Assembly (NCBI GenBank): GCA_017553625.1
Contig: JAFZKP010000023.1
Location: 1 to 53,555 of the forward strand
DNA: 53,555 nt
Reading direction: 5' to 3'
Source of the DNA: Bacteroidales bacterium
Lineage (GTDB): Bacteria > Bacteroidota > Bacteroidia > Bacteroidales > F082
The notes beneath the pieces were generated by a model. The model had not been told where the DNA came from, did no database searches, and saw nothing but the letters and a program-made list of their open reading frames with translations. How positions within the stretch are numbered: position 1 is the first letter of the stretch; every line of letters starts with the position of its first letter. Positions 42,728 to 50,894 of the stretch are shown here, piece after piece. The position numbers and the translations under genes were made by a program.

Positions 42728-43459
42728 TTACTCGTTTTTAACCAAAACAGTGCTGTCATTCCCCTTGATACAATTATGTTCATACTTTTCAATATTCTTT
42801 TGGGCAATAGCAATAAGTTCTGCGGTGTTCTCTCCAATACTAAAACCTGCCTTGCACATAGCCAAATCACAATAACCAATTTCCGCATTAAACCAATCCA
42901 TAAGATCTTGCTCCACTGGATTTATTCCATCGTTTTTCTCCAGTAATTCCTTTTGTAATTCATCCAAGAAACCTTGGTAAAGCTTTTTAATATCTGCAAT
43001 ATTAATGACATCGCCGATACCTAATCCCAACAACAAAAAGCACACACCAGCCTTTACGATATCGTTCTTCACCAAATCCTTAGTTTTTGAAATAACATCT
43101 TCAGGTGACAAACCAGCCAATTTACGACAAGACGGGTAATCTTTTAAAGGAATAGCAGTACATGTCCTTGCTTTCAAATCAAAAAGCATCTGACCAAGAA
43201 TATAAAATGACGCATCAACAAGCAAAGGGTCGTCAACACGAAAACATCTATTGGTTTTTTGCTTGCATTTAGCAACTCCCCAAAGACTTGGTTCATAACA
43301 TTCGTCTAACATACAGTCAATATCATGGCAACATTGTCTCATGATTGTTCTTCGCTGCACGTTAGTTGTAGAATTAACCGTTTGATACTTTTGAATTATC
43401 TCGTCTATTCTACTTAAAACGTATTCTTTATCTTTTTTTAATATAAAAAACTCATTCAT
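42728..43459 (-). CDS. Unknown protein, third gene of the RloAB-like operon
   Basis: 243 residues, starting MNEFFILKKDKEYVLSRIDE. I recognise no domain. It has about ten cysteines, several close together (RQCCHDIDCMLDECYEP; VAKCKQKTNRC), a hydrophobic helix near VKAGVCFLLLGLGIGDVINI, and a predicted helical C-terminal half. The cysteine spacing is not a standard zinc finger. It starts 22 bases after the RloB-like gene and is likely co-transcribed with it, so it may be a sensor, regulator or extra effector of that pair. Confidence 0.65.
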   Translation of the reverse strand: MNEFFILKKDKEYVLSRIDEIIQKYQTVNSTTNVQRRTIMRQCCHDIDCMLDECYEPSLWGVAKCKQKTNRCFRVDDPLLVDASFYILGQMLFDLKARTCTAIPLKDYPSCRKLAGLSPEDVISKTKDLVKNDIVKAGVCFLLLGLGIGDVINIADIKKLYQGFLDELQKELLEKNDGINPVEQDLMDWFNAEIGYCDLAMCKAGFSIGENTAELIAIAQKNIEKYEHNCIKGNDSTVLVKNE

Positions 43460-43481
43460 GTTTGTTAAATTTATTCATATC

Positions 43482-44093
43482 TCATTCACTTTTAATTCCC
43501 AAAGCATCAAATAGCTCTGCCATTTGAGAATACGTGTAGTCTCTTCCTGTTTCCTCTTTTTCTTTCATTGATTTTGCCGCATTGCTCAAAGCTTTCTTAA
43601 AATCGCCGCCTTCTTTCTCAAAATATTGATGAAGCGAGTGCTTTTTGAAAAACTCTTCTGTTTTCTCATAAACACATTTTTTGTTCAATGCTTTAAGTAA
43701 TTCCGGTTGATTTTGGAAGCATCGGGTTGTATATGCAAAATAAAACAAGAAAAAGATTTCGGTACAGCGTTCGTTTTCAACAAACCGTATTTCATATTTT
43801 GTTCGAGGTTTCTTTGTATAATGAACGCCTTGTAAACGATTTTTAAACTTTATGTATTTATCTTTCTCATCACCCTGTTTCTTGTTATCCATATCAATGA
43901 CGCAGATAATCAGTGAATATCCAGCATCAATCGCCTTATCGATTTCTTGTTCAAGATAATCCAAACCCGTTGAATGCTTGGGATAGCTCGGTTTAATATT
44001 GATTTGACGGAATTTATCTTTCAACGAATTGAGATAATAATACTCCGTTACGCCCTCACCAATTACTGCTATAGGATCTTTAATCTTCTTCAT
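43482..44093 (-). CDS. rloB: RloB-like TOPRIM-type protein
   Basis: 203 residues. GEGVTEYYYLNSL near the start (conserved Glu) and IICVIDMDNKKQ (about residue 65; D-x-D) fit the TOPRIM-like fold of the RloB family. FVENERCTEIFFLFYFAYTT is also typical. It overlaps the ATPase gene by 14 bases, showing translational coupling. ATPase plus TOPRIM pairs (RloAB, OLD-like, PARIS AriAB) form antiviral systems in which the TOPRIM part is a nuclease; activity here is inferred from the acidic residues. Confidence 0.8.
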   Translation of the reverse strand: MKKIKDPIAVIGEGVTEYYYLNSLKDKFRQINIKPSYPKHSTGLDYLEQEIDKAIDAGYSLIICVIDMDNKKQGDEKDKYIKFKNRLQGVHYTKKPRTKYEIRFVENERCTEIFFLFYFAYTTRCFQNQPELLKALNKKCVYEKTEEFFKKHSLHQYFEKEGGDFKKALSNAAKSMKEKEETGRDYTYSQMAELFDALGIKSE

Positions 44094-45363
44094 CTTCCAA
44101 GTACAATATTGGTGAACCTAATTGTGGGATTGCTCCCAAACGACCATTCCTATATGATTTGTATAATGAAAGATTCTTATGCAACCCATATTCATCAGCA
44201 CGCGTATACTCGGAATAAGCACCTTCACGATTTTTTTCAGCAAAAAACACAAAATCACGATGCGCATTCAGCAAGTCTTCACTCAACAATGATGTCTCCT
44301 GACTGGTAAAAATCAACTGCGATTCTTTAGTATTCATCAAAAAGACATTCAAGAAATAAAGCAATAAATCATCGTGTAACTCGGAATCAATTTCATCTAT
44401 AAGAAACACATGATTGTCTGTTATAGCGCTATATAGGGCTGACAGATTCGACAAGAATTTCTTAGTTCCTGCCGATTGCTCGTCATAACTTAATGTAAAT
44501 TTATCTTTACCTGCTTGACAAACAAAATATACTTTTACTCGCTCCAATTGAATCACCCCATCTTCAGAAGCATGAGAGTCGTTATCAAAGACAAGAAAAT
44601 CCGGTCTTTGAATTTTCTCTGTAATTGTTTCCGTGTAAAAATCCACTATGTTAATATCCGCTTTTTGTAACAATTGAAGATAGAATCGCTTCGCTTTTTC
44701 CTTTGTCTCTATGGACTTCATCCTTTTCTCTAGCAACCCTTTTTGGCTGTTTATCTCATGCATATATGATGCTATCCAATAATAGAGATCGGCCAATTGC
44801 TTGGCATCTTCACTGAATGAGTTTTTACCAAAACAAGCCAAAACTGAATGGTTATTGAGCGTATTTTGTAGAAAAGCATCCTTTGTTTTTGAAGAGATAT
44901 TTAAACTCGTACCAAATTTTATACTCGCCTGTGCTTCCTGCGACACATAATGTCTTTCGTAGAAAAGAGATTTCGAACCATTGGGGTACCATTCCAATAA
45001 CTCATCAATGATATGATCTTTTGTATATAAAACATCATAATCATATCTTTTATGATTGGCATAAAACGAAACAAACATCCGGGTCGGCACTTCTTGATTT
45101 AAAGCAAATGGTCTTCTTGAAACTACAGGATTTTGTCGATTGGTTCTGTGGTAAAACAATATTTCAAAAACAGTCTGTATGGCCACAAGCATGTTTGATT
45201 TTCCAGACGCATTGGCTCCATAAATCACAGCTAATTTATTAACACGCTTTTCACCTCCCATATCCACTGAAGCCCATTCATCTTCTTTTAATCTTGTTTC
45301 AAAGTTCAACGTTTGTCGTTCCTTAATTGACAGGAAATTTTCGACCCAAAACTCTCGTATCAT
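44080..45363 (-). CDS. rloA: RloA-like ABC-type AAA ATPase
   Basis: 427 residues. It begins MIREFWVENFLSIKERQTLN, with Walker A VIYGANASGKSNMLVA (about residue 50), an ABC signature-like DEQSAGTKKFLSNLS (about 310), Walker B HVFLIDEIDSELHDDLLLYF (about 335) and the switch IFTSQETSLL. This is the AAA_15/AAA_21 layout found in RloA and AriA. It heads a three-gene operon with its own promoter. The pair is expected to sense infection and trigger the TOPRIM partner. Confidence 0.85.
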   Translation of the reverse strand: MIREFWVENFLSIKERQTLNFETRLKEDEWASVDMGGEKRVNKLAVIYGANASGKSNMLVAIQTVFEILFYHRTNRQNPVVSRRPFALNQEVPTRMFVSFYANHKRYDYDVLYTKDHIIDELLEWYPNGSKSLFYERHYVSQEAQASIKFGTSLNISSKTKDAFLQNTLNNHSVLACFGKNSFSEDAKQLADLYYWIASYMHEINSQKGLLEKRMKSIETKEKAKRFYLQLLQKADINIVDFYTETITEKIQRPDFLVFDNDSHASEDGVIQLERVKVYFVCQAGKDKFTLSYDEQSAGTKKFLSNLSALYSAITDNHVFLIDEIDSELHDDLLLYFLNVFLMNTKESQLIFTSQETSLLSEDLLNAHRDFVFFAEKNREGAYSEYTRADEYGLHKNLSLYKSYRNGRLGAIPQLGSPILYLEDEED

Positions 45364-45394
45364 AATTATTTCTCTTTAAATTGTAATTCGACTA

Positions 45395-45402
45395 CAAAAA
45401 TA
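45395..45402 (-). promoter_or_regulatory. Promoter -7 element for the RloAB-like operon
   Basis: TATTTTTG on the minus strand, 31 bases before the ATG of the ATPase gene. Confidence 0.5.
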
Positions 45403-45597
45403 GATAAAATTTTTAATACAACAACAAATTTATTTAACTTTTTTGTAAAAATATTACGATTTAACATAAAATAAAGCTAATTCACCTTCAAAAAACAACA
45501 GTTTTTACGTTTGTCGTCAAAATCAATCATAAAACACATATAATTCAAGCATAAACGTAATTTTCAGATACGTTTATCACTAAAAATCGTTTAAATC

Positions 45598-45628
45598 TTG
45601 CACCTTATAAAAATAAATTGTATTTTTG
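45598..45628 (+). promoter_or_regulatory. Promoter for rpe
   Basis: TTG at 45598-45600 and TATTTTTG at 45621-45628, 20 bases apart, followed by the ATG at 45650. Confidence 0.7.
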
Positions 45629-45649
45629 CAGTTACAAAAAAATGACAAA

Positions 45650-46297
45650 ATGAACAAACTTATCGCTCCATCCCTGCTTTCAGCTGATTTCCTCCACCTT
45701 TCGCAGGATATCGACATGGTGAATAAAAGTCAGGCGGATTGGTTCCATTGCGACATCATGGACGGGGTGTTCGTGCCGAATATCTCTTACGGCATCCCGC
45801 TGGTGCAAGCCATTAAGAAAGAAGCACTTAAGCCTCTCGACGTGCATCTCATGATAGTCGAGCCAGACCGCTATTTTGAGAAGTTCCGCGACGCTGGAGC
45901 CGACATCATAACATTCCATTACGAGGCAAGCACTCACATCCATCGCAGCGTGCAGATGCTGAAATCACTTGGCGTGAAAGCCGGCGTGGTGCTCAATCCA
46001 CATACATCGGTGACGCTCCTCGAAGATATTCTGGGCGATTTAGACCTTGTATTATTAATGTCAGTGAATCCAGGCTTCGGAGGTCAGAAATTTATTGAAA
46101 GAACGTATGCAAAAATTGAAAAACTGCGTCAAATGATTGAAAATCAAGGATTAAAAACCATGATTGAAGTCGACGGCGGAGTGAATGTCGAAAATGCACC
46201 GAAACTTTTCAATGCAGGAGCAGATGTTTTGGTCGCTGGAAACGCAGTTTTCAAATCGAAAGACCCGATTAAAACGATTGCGATGATGAAACAATGA
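45650..46297 (+). CDS. rpe: Ribulose-phosphate 3-epimerase
   Basis: 215 residues from MNKLIAPSLLSADFLHLSQD. It interconverts ribulose 5-phosphate and xylulose 5-phosphate in the pentose phosphate pathway. Seen: FHCDIMDGVFVPNISYG (metal-binding), DVHLMIVEPDRY, MSVNPGFGGQKFI (phosphate-binding) and EVDGGVNVENAPKL. Length is normal. It sits on the right shoulder of the accessory island with its own promoter. Confidence 0.97.
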   Translation: MNKLIAPSLLSADFLHLSQDIDMVNKSQADWFHCDIMDGVFVPNISYGIPLVQAIKKEALKPLDVHLMIVEPDRYFEKFRDAGADIITFHYEASTHIHRSVQMLKSLGVKAGVVLNPHTSVTLLEDILGDLDLVLLMSVNPGFGGQKFIERTYAKIEKLRQMIENQGLKTMIEVDGGVNVENAPKLFNAGADVLVAGNAVFKSKDPIKTIAMMKQ

Positions 46298-46298
46298 G

Positions 46299-46383
46299 AT
46301 TCCTCGCTGCGCTCGGAATGACAAGGGTGTTTGGTTGGCAAAAACCCTTGTCATTCCGAACCCAAAGGGTGAGGAAACTCGAA
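46299..46383. repeat. Dispersed inverted repeat, family 2 copy
   Basis: GGAATGACAAGGGT pairs with ACCCTTGTCATTCC, with outer GAG(A/G)TT / AACTC-like ends. Related to the copies at 4492 and 29871; here it lies between rpe and pepD. Confidence 0.8.
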
Positions 46384-46418
46384 CATTAAGAATATATTAA
46401 CATTAAATAATAAGTAAC

Positions 46419-47882
46419 ATGAACGAAGTAGTATTAAAACTTAAACCAGAAAACGTTTGGAAGGAATTCCAAGGCATCATGGGCGTGCCACGTCCGTCGA
46501 AGAGAGAAGAAAAAATGGTCGCTTACCTCGAGAAATGGGCAAAAGACCATAAAGTGGAATACAAGAAAGAACCTTGCGGCAACATCATCATGACAGTGCC
46601 GGCAACAAAGGGCATGGAAAACCGCCAGACTGTCATCTTGCAGGCTCATATGGACATGGTGTGCGAGAAGAACGGCGACAAAGTCCACGATTTCGACAAA
46701 GACCCTATCGAGGCTGTGCTCAAAGGCGAATGGCTGCACGCTAACGGCACCACACTCGGCGCTGACGACGGCATCGGAGTGGCTGCGGCATTGGCAGTAA
46801 TCACTGACAAAAACGTGAAACACGGTCCACTCGAGTGCATCTTCACAGTGGACGAAGAGACTGGTCTCACCGGCGCCATGAAACTCGACCCGAAAGATTT
46901 CACAGGCCGTATCCTACTCAACCTCGACTCAGAGGACGAAGGCGAGATCTTCATCGGATGCGCAGGAGGAATGGACACCATCGTCAAGATTTTCTACAAA
47001 CTCGAGAACGCTCCAGAAGGTTATATCCCTTACGACATCAAGGTCAGCGGACTGAAAGGCGGTCATTCAGGCGACGACATCAACAAGAACCTCGCCAACG
47101 CTAACAAGCTGTTAACCAGAATCTTATGGCAGGCGACAAACGACTACGACCTTCGTATTTACGACATCCAAGGCGGTAACCTCCGCAACGCCATCGCTCG
47201 CGAGGCAACAGCAGTGGTCTTCATTCCGAAGGATTGCGCAAAGAAATTCGAGGCAATGGTCAAGAAGTTTGAAAAGAGCTTCAAGAACGAATATCAAGTC
47301 GCCGACCCAGGCATTACTGTGAAAGCTAAGAAATCGGAGACTACAGCCGACGTCGTCATCGATGAGATGACACAGTTCGACCTCCTGAACGGCCTCCTCA
47401 CCTGCCCTCACGGCGTAATCGAGTGGTCACAAACCATCCCAAACTTCGTGGAGACTTCTACAAACCTCGCATCTGTGAAGAAAAAAGAAGGTTATTTCTT
47501 CATCCAGACTTCACAACGCAGCTCAATCGAGTCGGCCAAGGAATATGCAGCAGCTATGGTCGAGGCTTGCTTCAACCTCGCCAATGCAGAAGTGAAACAC
47601 ACCGACGGCTATCCGGGTTGGACACCTAACCCGAACTCGGCAATCTGCGCCATCGCTGAGAAAGTCTACAAGAAACGCTTCGGCAAAGACCCGAAAGTAA
47701 AGGCTATTCACGCAGGTTTGGAATGCGGCCTCATAGGCGACAAGATCGCTGGCATGGACATGATTTCGTTCGGTCCTACCCTCCGCGGCGTGCACTCACC
47801 TGACGAGAGAATCGAAATCGCCACAGTCCAGATGTTCTGGGATTTGCTTTGCGACATTCTCTTGGAAGCACCAAAGAAATAA
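46419..47882 (+). CDS. pepD: Aminoacyl-histidine dipeptidase (M20 family)
   Basis: 487 residues. It cleaves Xaa-His and other dipeptides in the cytoplasm. Metal ligands are visible in ILQAHMDMVCEKN (His near 79), LGADDGIGVAAAL (Asp near 115) and FTVDEETGLTGA (Glu-Glu near 145), with the last ones in AIHAGLECGLIGDKI and FGPTLRGVHSPDERI. Length matches the PepD type. Strong codon bias suggests high expression. Confidence 0.95.
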   Translation: MNEVVLKLKPENVWKEFQGIMGVPRPSKREEKMVAYLEKWAKDHKVEYKKEPCGNIIMTVPATKGMENRQTVILQAHMDMVCEKNGDKVHDFDKDPIEAVLKGEWLHANGTTLGADDGIGVAAALAVITDKNVKHGPLECIFTVDEETGLTGAMKLDPKDFTGRILLNLDSEDEGEIFIGCAGGMDTIVKIFYKLENAPEGYIPYDIKVSGLKGGHSGDDINKNLANANKLLTRILWQATNDYDLRIYDIQGGNLRNAIAREATAVVFIPKDCAKKFEAMVKKFEKSFKNEYQVADPGITVKAKKSETTADVVIDEMTQFDLLNGLLTCPHGVIEWSQTIPNFVETSTNLASVKKKEGYFFIQTSQRSSIESAKEYAAAMVEACFNLANAEVKHTDGYPGWTPNPNSAICAIAEKVYKKRFGKDPKVKAIHAGLECGLIGDKIAGMDMISFGPTLRGVHSPDERIEIATVQMFWDLLCDILLEAPKK

Positions 47883-47883
47883 T

Positions 47884-47911
47884 GTAGGGACAAGGCATGC
47901 CTTGTCCGTAC
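47884..47911. repeat. REP-like palindrome
   Basis: A near-perfect palindrome of 28 bases starting GTAGGGACAAGGCA and ending CTTGTCCGTAC, just after the pepD stop. It shares the GTAGRGAC start with the RAYT-linked REPs. Confidence 0.75.
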
Positions 47912-47979
47912 GGGAGAAAAAGTGGCGAAAAAAATCGTCACTTTTTTATTTTTTATAATAATACGAATGATTTTTTCGT

Positions 47980-47987
47980 TATTTTTG
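47980..47987 (+). promoter_or_regulatory. Promoter -7 element for the T9SS protein gene
   Basis: TATTTTTG, 30 bases before the ATG at 48018. Confidence 0.6.
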
Positions 47988-48017
47988 CAGGCAATTATTA
48001 TATAAACTGGATTAATC

Positions 48018-48482
48018 ATGAAAAAACTTTTAATCACCATTATGATGATCGCAGGGTTTGTCGGCTCCATTATGGCGCAAGACGTAAACTTCACCATAAT
48101 GAGAACCGACGGCACAACTGCCACACACACAATGAGTAGCGACGCAAAAATCTACTACTCCGACACACAGCTTTTCTTCAATAGCAACGGCGAAACGGTC
48201 AGCTATGAACTTTCAAGTCTGAGAAAAGCTTATTTTTCAATTAACGACAACGCGAATGAGATTGAAAATCAGCAACTTGCGATTTATCCTAATCCTGCAA
48301 ATGACGTTTTGAACATCAACAATCTCTCTGAGAACCACATTGTTACCATTTATTCAATAAATGGCGAAATCATCAAGGAAATCAACGTTTCAGGCAACGC
48401 TCAAATAAATATCGGGGACTTGAATCCTGGAATGTACATCATCAATGTAGGCGATATGTTTACCAAATTTGTAAAAATGTAA
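48018..48482 (+). CDS. Small secreted protein with T9SS type A sorting domain
   Basis: 154 residues. Signal peptide MKKLLITIMMIAGFVGSIMA ends before QDV. The C-terminal 75 residues are a type IX secretion sorting domain: LAIYPNPANDVLNINNL, VTIYSINGEIIKEI and LNPGMYIINVGDMFTKFVKM. The mature part before it is only about 60 residues (beta-rich, FTIMRTDGTTATHTM), so the protein is little more than a sorting domain with a short head. It is followed four bases later by a larger secreted protein. Confidence 0.9.
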   Translation: MKKLLITIMMIAGFVGSIMAQDVNFTIMRTDGTTATHTMSSDAKIYYSDTQLFFNSNGETVSYELSSLRKAYFSINDNANEIENQQLAIYPNPANDVLNINNLSENHIVTIYSINGEIIKEINVSGNAQINIGDLNPGMYIINVGDMFTKFVKM

Positions 48483-48486
48483 TGCA

Positions 48487-50781
48487 ATGAAGAGACTTTT
48501 CTTAATTATATCATTGATAATCATAGGATTGTCAGTAAAAGCGCAAGATGGAGAATTTCATGTGCGCATACATGGTCAGGAAAACAAAGGCGTCATTTTG
48601 GACGCTCCGGTCTCTTCCATCGACAGCATGTACATCAACCCTAACGCAAACAATCCTATTAAAATTAGGACAACCAACAACTTGTACTCGTTTGGTTTCG
48701 ACGAGATCGACAGCTTGACTTTCCCGTGGATACCGACAAGCACAGGCGACGTTGTTTATGTAAATTATAACGGGACTACAGCTGAAGTCATAAATCCGTA
48801 TCCTGTAACCGAAGTCATAGTGACAGTAAGCGAAGCAAAAGTCTCTATAACTTCATTAAGCTCGACAAACATAACTTATTGTCTGTCAGGCACCGCCAAT
48901 CCTGGACGATTTGAGATTGAGAGTGCGACAACGCCAACCATCTTGATGAACGGTGTCAACCTCACAAACCCAACAGGCAAGGCCATGGACTTGACTTGCG
49001 AATCAGGAATCATCATGCAGCTTGCTGACGGCACACAGAATTCACTTGCCGACGGCACAACAAGTGACAAGAAAGCAGCTCTCATGAGCAACAACGACTT
49101 ACTCGTTCAGGGCGAAGGCACTTTGACCGTCACCGGTCTTGTCCAGCATGCTGTCAAGGTGAAAGGTCAGTTCAACATGACCTCCGGAAACATCATCATT
49201 GCCAACTCGGTCTTGGACGGCATTCACGCTGAAGGCCTTCTCGTTAACGGCGGTAGCATCACAGTCGAGTCATGCGGCGACGACGGCATCACCAGCGAGC
49301 TCGACGGATACATCAATGGCGGATACATCACTGTGACAAGCGGCAGCACTGACATCAACGGCATCTCCGCCGACAGCACATTGGTCATCAATGGAGGTAA
49401 CATCGAAATCACACTCACCGGCGCTGACGCAAATTGCATAAAAGCTGATAAAGAATTGACTATCAACGGCGGAACATTTGTTTTGATCCATTCTGGTAAT
49501 ATCTCGAAAGGTATTAAGTCAAACCAGACAATCACAATCACAGACGGCGACATCACCATCACTTCAAGCGGTGGCACCGTGGTAACCAACAACGACCCGT
49601 CATACTGCACTGCTATTAAGAGTGATACCGACATCATCATCAGCGGAGGAACCTTCAGCATCACCCTTCCGAGCTCAAACAACGGCGGCAAGGGCATCTC
49701 ATGCGACGGCAACATGACGATTAGCGGCAACAACACCATCGTTATCGAAACCCACGGTGACGGCAGCACTTACACTGCCACATCTGGCACCGACACCTAT
49801 TCAAGTTCATGTCTCCGCGCGAAAGGCAACATGCAGATTTTGAGCGGTAACATCACGCTCACCAGCACCGGAAAAGCCGGCAAGGGCATCAAGGTGGGAA
49901 GCAAGAACGGCAACACCTATACAGGCACTTATACGCAAGGCAACACTGACGGCACTGGTCCTACCCTCACCATCTCCACATCAGGAGCACAGGTGGGCTC
50001 AGGCGGTGGCGGATGGCCGGGTCCTGGAGGCGGAAGCTCGACAGGAACAGCATCAGCAAAAGCTATCAAAGTTGGCGGCGTGGCAACCATTTACGGCGGC
50101 AGCACAACAGTCAACACCTCCACAAGTGGCGCTGAAGGTCTGGAATCAAAGACACAAATCAACATTGAGGGCGGTCAGCATTACTTCAAATGCTATGACG
50201 ATTGCATCAACTCGTCAGGAAAGATTTTCTTCAACGGCGGTGTGACTGTTTGCTTCAGCAACGGCAACGATGCTGTTGACTCGAATGCCGGAACAGCTGG
50301 TGCCATCACCATCGGCAACGGCGTAGCTTTCGCCTACACAACAAAAGGCAGCCCAGAAGAAGGCTTTGACTGCGACAACAATAATTACATCCGTATTACC
50401 GGCACTGGCATCGGCATCAGCGCTGGCGGCTCGCAAGGTGGCGGTGGCTGGCCAGGTGGCGGTGGCAGCGGAGGCACAATCACCAACCCTGCGCAAGGCT
50501 ATAAATTCTATACCAGCAGCTACACCTTCCAAACCGGAAGATACTACACCTTGACGAACACTAACGGCGCAGGCGGCACCAACATGGTGACATTCAGTTT
50601 CGAAGCCAACTGCAGCAGCACCCTCGCCCTCATCACGGCGACAGGCATGGTAAGCGGCAGCACATATTACGTGAACTATAGCACACAGGCGCCAACCAAC
50701 CCGACCACATCGTTCCACGGGCTTTACCTCGGCGGAACCTCGTCGGCATCGACACAGGCGTTTAGCTTTACAGCACAATAA
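48487..50781 (+). CDS. Cthe_2159-like (DUF4353) beta-helix carbohydrate-binding protein
   Basis: 764 residues with signal peptide MKRLFLIISLIIIGLSVKAQ. From about residue 90 it consists of short repeats with the pattern N-G-G-x-I-x-I, for example LVNGGSITVESCGDDGITSE and LTINGGTFVLIHSG, as in Cthe_2159-like carbohydrate-binding beta-helices. Two Gly-rich loops (GGGGWPGPGGGSSTG and GGGGWPGGGGSGG) interrupt it. The C-terminus has no T9SS domain. It starts 4 bases after the T9SS protein, so the two may form a pair at the cell surface. Confidence 0.85.
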   Translation: MKRLFLIISLIIIGLSVKAQDGEFHVRIHGQENKGVILDAPVSSIDSMYINPNANNPIKIRTTNNLYSFGFDEIDSLTFPWIPTSTGDVVYVNYNGTTAEVINPYPVTEVIVTVSEAKVSITSLSSTNITYCLSGTANPGRFEIESATTPTILMNGVNLTNPTGKAMDLTCESGIIMQLADGTQNSLADGTTSDKKAALMSNNDLLVQGEGTLTVTGLVQHAVKVKGQFNMTSGNIIIANSVLDGIHAEGLLVNGGSITVESCGDDGITSELDGYINGGYITVTSGSTDINGISADSTLVINGGNIEITLTGADANCIKADKELTINGGTFVLIHSGNISKGIKSNQTITITDGDITITSSGGTVVTNNDPSYCTAIKSDTDIIISGGTFSITLPSSNNGGKGISCDGNMTISGNNTIVIETHGDGSTYTATSGTDTYSSSCLRAKGNMQILSGNITLTSTGKAGKGIKVGSKNGNTYTGTYTQGNTDGTGPTLTISTSGAQVGSGGGGWPGPGGGSSTGTASAKAIKVGGVATIYGGSTTVNTSTSGAEGLESKTQINIEGGQHYFKCYDDCINSSGKIFFNGGVTVCFSNGNDAVDSNAGTAGAITIGNGVAFAYTTKGSPEEGFDCDNNNYIRITGTGIGISAGGSQGGGGWPGGGGSGGTITNPAQGYKFYTSSYTFQTGRYYTLTNTNGAGGTNMVTFSFEANCSSTLALITATGMVSGSTYYVNYSTQAPTNPTTSFHGLYLGGTSSASTQAFSFTAQ

Positions 50782-50782
50782 T

Positions 50783-50894
50783 AGTTAATCAGTTGTTCAG
50801 TTAGTCAGTTATCCAATCAACTGATTAACTGACTAACTGATTAACTGATTAACTGACTAACTGACTAACTGATTAACTGACTAACTGACTAACT
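50783..50894. repeat. Octamer tandem repeat running into the end of rimO
   Basis: Units AACTGATT and AACTGACT repeat about ten times on the right, and inverted units CAGTTAAT / CAGTTAGT occur on the left, with a short spacer ATCCAATC. The right arm covers the stop codon and the last codon or two of rimO. Confidence 0.85.
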
